This document shows, piece after piece, positions 11,990 to 15,094 of a DNA stretch of 15,094 nucleotides. Origin of the DNA: CBDULQ01 sp965368115. Its GTDB lineage: Bacteria > Pseudomonadota > Gammaproteobacteria > SZUA-229. The notes beneath the pieces are model-generated. The model was not told the origin of the DNA. It was given only the letters and a program-made list of their open reading frames with translations, and searched no databases. The DNA lies in contig CBDULQ010000072.1 in the NCBI GenBank assembly GCA_965368115.1, positions 1 to 15,094 on the forward strand. Direction: 5' to 3'. A program made the position numbers and the translations under genes. Numbering within the stretch: the stretch's first letter is position 1; each line of letters starts with the position of its first letter.

Positions 11990-13153
11990 TTAGCCGCCGA
12001 CTGCAGCAACGGCTTTCTGTGCAGCTTCGGTGAGGCCGTGCGCGGTTATCAGGTTCAAACCGCTCTGGTCCAGTAACTCGAAACCTTTCTCCGCATTGTT
12101 ACCTTCCAGTCGAACCACAATCGGCACCTGCACGCCAACTTCCTGAACCGCACCGATGATACCTTCGGCAATCAGATCACAGCGCACGATACCCCCGAAA
12201 ATATTCACCAGCACGGTTTTCACATTAGCGTCGGAAAGAATGATCTTGAATGCTTCCGCGACTCGCTCTTTGGTCGCACCGCCACCCACGTCGAGGAAAT
12301 TGGCCGGCTCGCCGCCATGCAGTTTAATCAGGTCCATGGTCGCCATGGCCAGGCCGGCACCGTTCACCATGCAACCGATACTGCCGTCCAGTGCGATGTA
12401 ATTCAGGTCCCATTCCTTGGCACGGTTTTCTTTTTCATCTTCCTGCGAAGCATCGCGCATCTCCAGCAATTCGGGCTGACGATAAAGTGCATTGTCATCG
12501 ACATTGATCTTGCCATCCAGGCATAACAGATTGCCTTCCCCAGTCACTACCAGGGGATTGATTTCCACCAGACTCAGGTCTTTTTCAACGAACAACCGAG
12601 CCAGACCCGATAGCAACGCAGTGAACTGTTTAATTTGATCGCCTTGTAGATTCAGCCCAAAAGCCAGCTTGCGGCACTGGTAGGGCATCAACCCCAACAT
12701 TGGATCGATGGTGATACGCAGAATTTTTTCCGGCGATTCAGCGGCGACTTTTTCAATTTCCACACCACCTTCCGTTGATGCCATGATGACGACACGCTGT
12801 GTTGCACGATCGATCACCGCACCCACATACAATTCGCGGTCGATGTTGCAGGTTTCTTCGAGCAACACATGTTGTACCGGCTGACCATCGGCGCCGGTCT
12901 GGTAAGTCACCAGCCGACTACCAATCATCTCACCCACCAGGTGAGCAACGCGCTCCGCATCATTCGTCAGCTGTACACCACCAGCCTTGCCACGCCCTCC
13001 AGCATGAACCTGTGCCTTGATCACCCAGCGGTCACCGCCGAGGCTATCCAGCGCTGCCGAAACATCGCCCACCGAACTCACCACCCGATTATTGGGTACC
13101 GGCATGCGGTACTGGGCAAACAGATGTTTGGCCTGGTATTCATGCAAATTCAT
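11990..13153 (-). CDS. sucC: Succinyl-CoA synthetase (ADP-forming) beta subunit
   Basis: 387 residues, the expected length (388 in E. coli). The start MNLHEYQAKHLFAQYRMPVP is typical. The ATP-grasp domain has KAQVHAGGRGKAGGVQL at about 46-62 and the metal-binding LVEINPLVVT. The C-terminal CoA-ligase domain has DGSIGCMVNGAGLAMATMD, GGEPANFLDVGGGATKE and VNIFGGIVRCDLIAEGII, which contacts the alpha subunit and the phosphohistidine loop. ADP versus GDP preference cannot be settled by eye. A GGAG lies just before the start. The 39-base gap after lpd contains a 7-bp stem-loop. Confidence 0.98.
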   Translation of the reverse strand: MNLHEYQAKHLFAQYRMPVPNNRVVSSVGDVSAALDSLGGDRWVIKAQVHAGGRGKAGGVQLTNDAERVAHLVGEMIGSRLVTYQTGADGQPVQHVLLEETCNIDRELYVGAVIDRATQRVVIMASTEGGVEIEKVAAESPEKILRITIDPMLGLMPYQCRKLAFGLNLQGDQIKQFTALLSGLARLFVEKDLSLVEINPLVVTGEGNLLCLDGKINVDDNALYRQPELLEMRDASQEDEKENRAKEWDLNYIALDGSIGCMVNGAGLAMATMDLIKLHGGEPANFLDVGGGATKERVAEAFKIILSDANVKTVLVNIFGGIVRCDLIAEGIIGAVQEVGVQVPIVVRLEGNNAEKGFELLDQSGLNLITAHGLTEAAQKAVAAVGG

Positions 13154-13166
13154 ATACGGTCTCCAG

Positions 13167-13186
13167 CACTGTGCCTGTACACAGTG
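13167..13186 (-). repeat. Intercistronic stem-loop between lpd and sucC
   Basis: CACTGTG and CACAGTG form a perfect 7-bp stem with a 6-base loop in the 39-base lpd-sucC spacer, 6 bases after the lpd stop and 13 before the sucC start. There is no T tract on the minus strand, so it is more likely an mRNA processing or stability element than a terminator. Confidence 0.5.
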
Positions 13187-13192
13187 AATGAT

Positions 13193-14644
13193 TTATTTTC
13201 GTTTGCGTCGTTGCGCAATATGAATGGCATTGCCATGCACCGCCAGCGCGGCTTCGTGCAGCGCTTCCGACAGAGTTGGATGCGCGAACATGGTCAGCGC
13301 CAGATCTTCGCTGTTGGCGCCCATTTCCATCGCAATTACCGCCTGCGCGATCATTTCGGACGCTTCCGCGCCGACAATGTGCACGCCGAGTATGCGACCG
13401 GTTTGCGACTGGGATAATACCTTAACAAAACCACTGGTGCAGCCCGCAGCCTTGGCACGCCCACTGGCAACAAAGGGAAACACGCCCGCCTCGAAAGATT
13501 CCCCGGCCGTTTTCAGATGCTGCTCTGTTTTGCCCACCCAGGCGATTTCAGGGTGGGTGTAGATGACATTCGGTACCAGATCGTAATTCACCTGGGCGTA
13601 ATGTCCGGCGATAAGCTCGGCAACCATCACGCCTTCTTCGGCGCCCTTATGCGCCAGCATCGGACCACGCACGACATCACCGATGGCATAAATCCCGGGC
13701 TCGGATGTTTCACATTGTTCGTTCACATGAATGAACCCGCGCTCATCCAGCAACAGGCCGACTTCCTCATCGAATACATTATCGCTATTGGGACGACGAC
13801 CGACGGCGACGATCAGCTTGTCGAACAGTTCGGTATGGGCACCATCGCCGTCCTGATAACAGACTTCCACCTGTTTCGATTTGCCCTTGCCCTTGATCTG
13901 ACTAGTCATGACTCGCGCATTGAGACGAATATCCAGCCCCTGTTTACGGAACTCCTGTAGACAGTCACGAGACACCTGTTCGTCGGCCATCACCAGAAAG
14001 CTGTCCATCGCCTCCAGCACCACGACTTCGGAACCGAGTCGATTCCACACACTGCCGAGTTCCAGACCGATCACCCCTGCACCGATGACACCCAGGCGTT
14101 TCGGTACCGTGTTGAAGCTCAGGGCGCCGGTTGAATCGACAACGATGTCATCCTGTAACTGGGCGGCAGGAATATCCATCGATGAGGAGCCGGTGGCGAT
14201 AATCACGTTCTCCGCACTCACCATGCGCGTATTACCGTCGCTATCGGTAATCTCGACATGTTTGTTGACCAGCAGGCGGCCACGACCATTGATGCGTTCC
14301 ACTTTGTTCGCCTTGAACAGAGCGGCAATGCCGTGGGTGAGCTCATGAATAATTTTGTTCTTGCGCGCCATCATCGCGTCGAGATCGAGACGAACGTCGT
14401 TCACCTGTACGCCATGATCTTCCAGGCCATGCCGGGTTTGCGCATAAAGCTCTGAGGATTCAAGCAGCGCTTTAGAAGGAATACAGCCGACATTCAGACA
14501 GGTACCACCGAGCACGTACTGGCCTTTTTCATCGAGCCAGTTGTCGACGCAGGCGGTACGCAGACCAAGTTGAGCACTGCGTATCGCCGCCACATATCCA
14601 GCGGGACCCGCCCCCAGTACCAGCACATCAAAGTCGTATGACAT
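13193..14644 (-). CDS. lpdA: Dihydrolipoyl dehydrogenase (E3) of the 2-oxoglutarate dehydrogenase complex
   Basis: 483 residues, a full-length E3. The FAD-binding VLGAGPAGYVAAIRSAQLGL is at 9-28, the redox-active disulfide GGTCLNVGCIPSKALL has Cys49 and Cys54, the NAD-binding GVIGAGVIGLELGSVW lies mid-protein, the FAD segment is GIYAIGDVVRGPMLAHKG, and the C-terminal active-site pair is in MFAHPTLSEALHEA (His455 and Glu460). The enzyme reoxidises dihydrolipoyl groups on E2 and passes electrons to NAD+. Its position between sucB and sucC means this copy is most likely dedicated to the 2-oxoglutarate dehydrogenase complex, as with Pseudomonas LpdG, unlike E. coli where lpdA sits with the pyruvate dehydrogenase genes. 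A basic tail (QRRKRK) ends the chain. A 48-base spacer with a hairpin separates it from sucB. Confidence 0.97.
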   Translation of the reverse strand: MSYDFDVLVLGAGPAGYVAAIRSAQLGLRTACVDNWLDEKGQYVLGGTCLNVGCIPSKALLESSELYAQTRHGLEDHGVQVNDVRLDLDAMMARKNKIIHELTHGIAALFKANKVERINGRGRLLVNKHVEITDSDGNTRMVSAENVIIATGSSSMDIPAAQLQDDIVVDSTGALSFNTVPKRLGVIGAGVIGLELGSVWNRLGSEVVVLEAMDSFLVMADEQVSRDCLQEFRKQGLDIRLNARVMTSQIKGKGKSKQVEVCYQDGDGAHTELFDKLIVAVGRRPNSDNVFDEEVGLLLDERGFIHVNEQCETSEPGIYAIGDVVRGPMLAHKGAEEGVMVAELIAGHYAQVNYDLVPNVIYTHPEIAWVGKTEQHLKTAGESFEAGVFPFVASGRAKAAGCTSGFVKVLSQSQTGRILGVHIVGAEASEMIAQAVIAMEMGANSEDLALTMFAHPTLSEALHEAALAVHGNAIHIAQRRKRK

Positions 14645-14667
14645 TTATCTTTCCCAGTTGTGTTCGA

Positions 14668-14696
14668 TTAACTTAAACAGTGCGTTTAAGAGTTAA
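14668..14696 (-). repeat. Intercistronic stem-loop between sucB and lpd
   Basis: Two adjacent paired segments make an A/T-rich hairpin: TTAAAC with GTTTAA around a 5-base loop, extended by TTAAC with GTTAA after a two-base bulge, 11 pairs in all. It covers the sucB stop codon (14693-14695). It differs in sequence from the lpd-sucC hairpin, so it is not a copy of one repeat family. Confidence 0.45.
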
Positions 14697-15094
14697 ACAC
14701 CGATCAACATTCGCGCCGGATCTTCCAGGCAATCTTTAATGGTGACCAGGAACTGCACCGCCTCACGACCATCAACGATACGATGATCATAAGACAACGC
14801 CAGATACATCATGGGCCGCACCACAATTTCACCATCTTCGACCACCGGTCGCTGCTGAATCTTGTGCATGCCCAGAATACCGCTTTGAGGGGGATTGAGA
14901 ATCGGCGTAGATAACAGAGAACCGAACACGCCGCCGTTGGACAGGGTAAAAGTACCACCCTGGAGATCATCCATACTCAGGCTGTTGTTGCGTGCCTTTT
15001 CTGCAAACAGGGCAATGGTTTTTTCGATGTCGGACAAACTCAGCTGATCCACATCACGCACTACTGGCACCACCAGGCCACGCGGCGAAGATAC
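14693..15094 (-). CDS. sucB: Dihydrolipoyllysine succinyltransferase (E2), C-terminal part (5' end outside window)
   Basis: The last 133 codons are visible and the frame stays open to the window edge. It begins VSSPRGLVVPVVRDVDQLSL, the conserved catalytic-domain segment of 2-oxoglutarate dehydrogenase E2. GGTFTLSNGGVFGSLLSTPILNPPQSGILGMH follows, then the catalytic SYDHRIVDGREAVQFL with the active-site His and Asp, and ends RMLIGV. The segment after the LSNGG motif and the following lpd-sucCD genes identify it as the succinyltransferase rather than the acetyltransferase. It transfers succinyl groups from lipoyl arms to CoA and forms the core of the complex. The lipoyl and E1/E3-binding domains, and presumably sucA, lie beyond the window. 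Confidence 0.96.
   Translation of the reverse strand, partial: VSSPRGLVVPVVRDVDQLSLSDIEKTIALFAEKARNNSLSMDDLQGGTFTLSNGGVFGSLLSTPILNPPQSGILGMHKIQQRPVVEDGEIVVRPMMYLALSYDHRIVDGREAVQFLVTIKDCLEDPARMLIGV

Noticed and set aside
12869..13417. 182-codon plus-strand open frame across the sucC-lpd junction
   Set aside because: It is a shadow of two well-identified genes and covers their spacer hairpin.
1..15094. Mobile element, defence system, CRISPR or phage content
   Set aside because: No transposase, integrase, repeat-spacer pattern, direct-repeat boundaries or tRNA-flanked insertion was seen. Gene order and composition are those of core chromosome.

Overview
The window looks like ordinary, densely packed chromosome from a gammaproteobacterium of moderate to slightly high GC. 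The taxon call rests on a CmoA/CmoB pair with E. coli-like active-site residues, a Mip/FkpA-type FKBP, a YicC protein, a YciA-type thioesterase, and a sucB-lpd-sucC-sucD order like that of Pseudomonas. I cannot name a genus. No transposase, integrase, CRISPR array, tRNA or rRNA gene was seen, and no gene-free stretch exceeds about 160 bases.

Layout, left to right. Bases 1-427 (+) hold the C-terminal part of an FKBP peptidyl-prolyl isomerase. It converges on yicC (479-1345, -). Divergent from yicC runs a plus-strand block: rph (1449-2165), rdgB (2162-2767), an uncharacterised protein with an HEXXH motif (2786-3274), and a stand-alone DUF123/GIY-YIG-like protein (3256-3720). The block closes at a strong bidirectional terminator.

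From 3753 to 7440 (-) lies a lipid module. In transcription order it is a long-chain acyl-CoA synthetase, a YciA-like acyl-CoA thioesterase whose start overlaps the synthetase stop, and a FadL-family outer-membrane channel. Upstream of it on the same strand lie cmoA and cmoB (tRNA wobble uridine-34 carboxymethoxylation) and a membrane-anchored thioredoxin-like protein (7541-9789).

Divergent from cmoA, on the plus strand, are a putative 2OG-Fe(II) oxygenase (9947-10483) and an unrecognised 160-residue protein (10565-11047). The second has a long imperfect palindrome directly before its start. The right end (11062-15094, -) is the lower half of the 2-oxoglutarate dehydrogenase/succinyl-CoA synthetase operon: sucB (partial), lpd, sucC and sucD. 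Together these carry 2-oxoglutarate to succinate in the TCA cycle.

The least explained parts are the HEXXH plus GIY-YIG-like pair behind rdgB, the unknown gene at 10565 with its palindromic leader, and a palindrome that covers the ribosome binding site of rph. I found no clear new multi-gene system; those three are the places I would look first.
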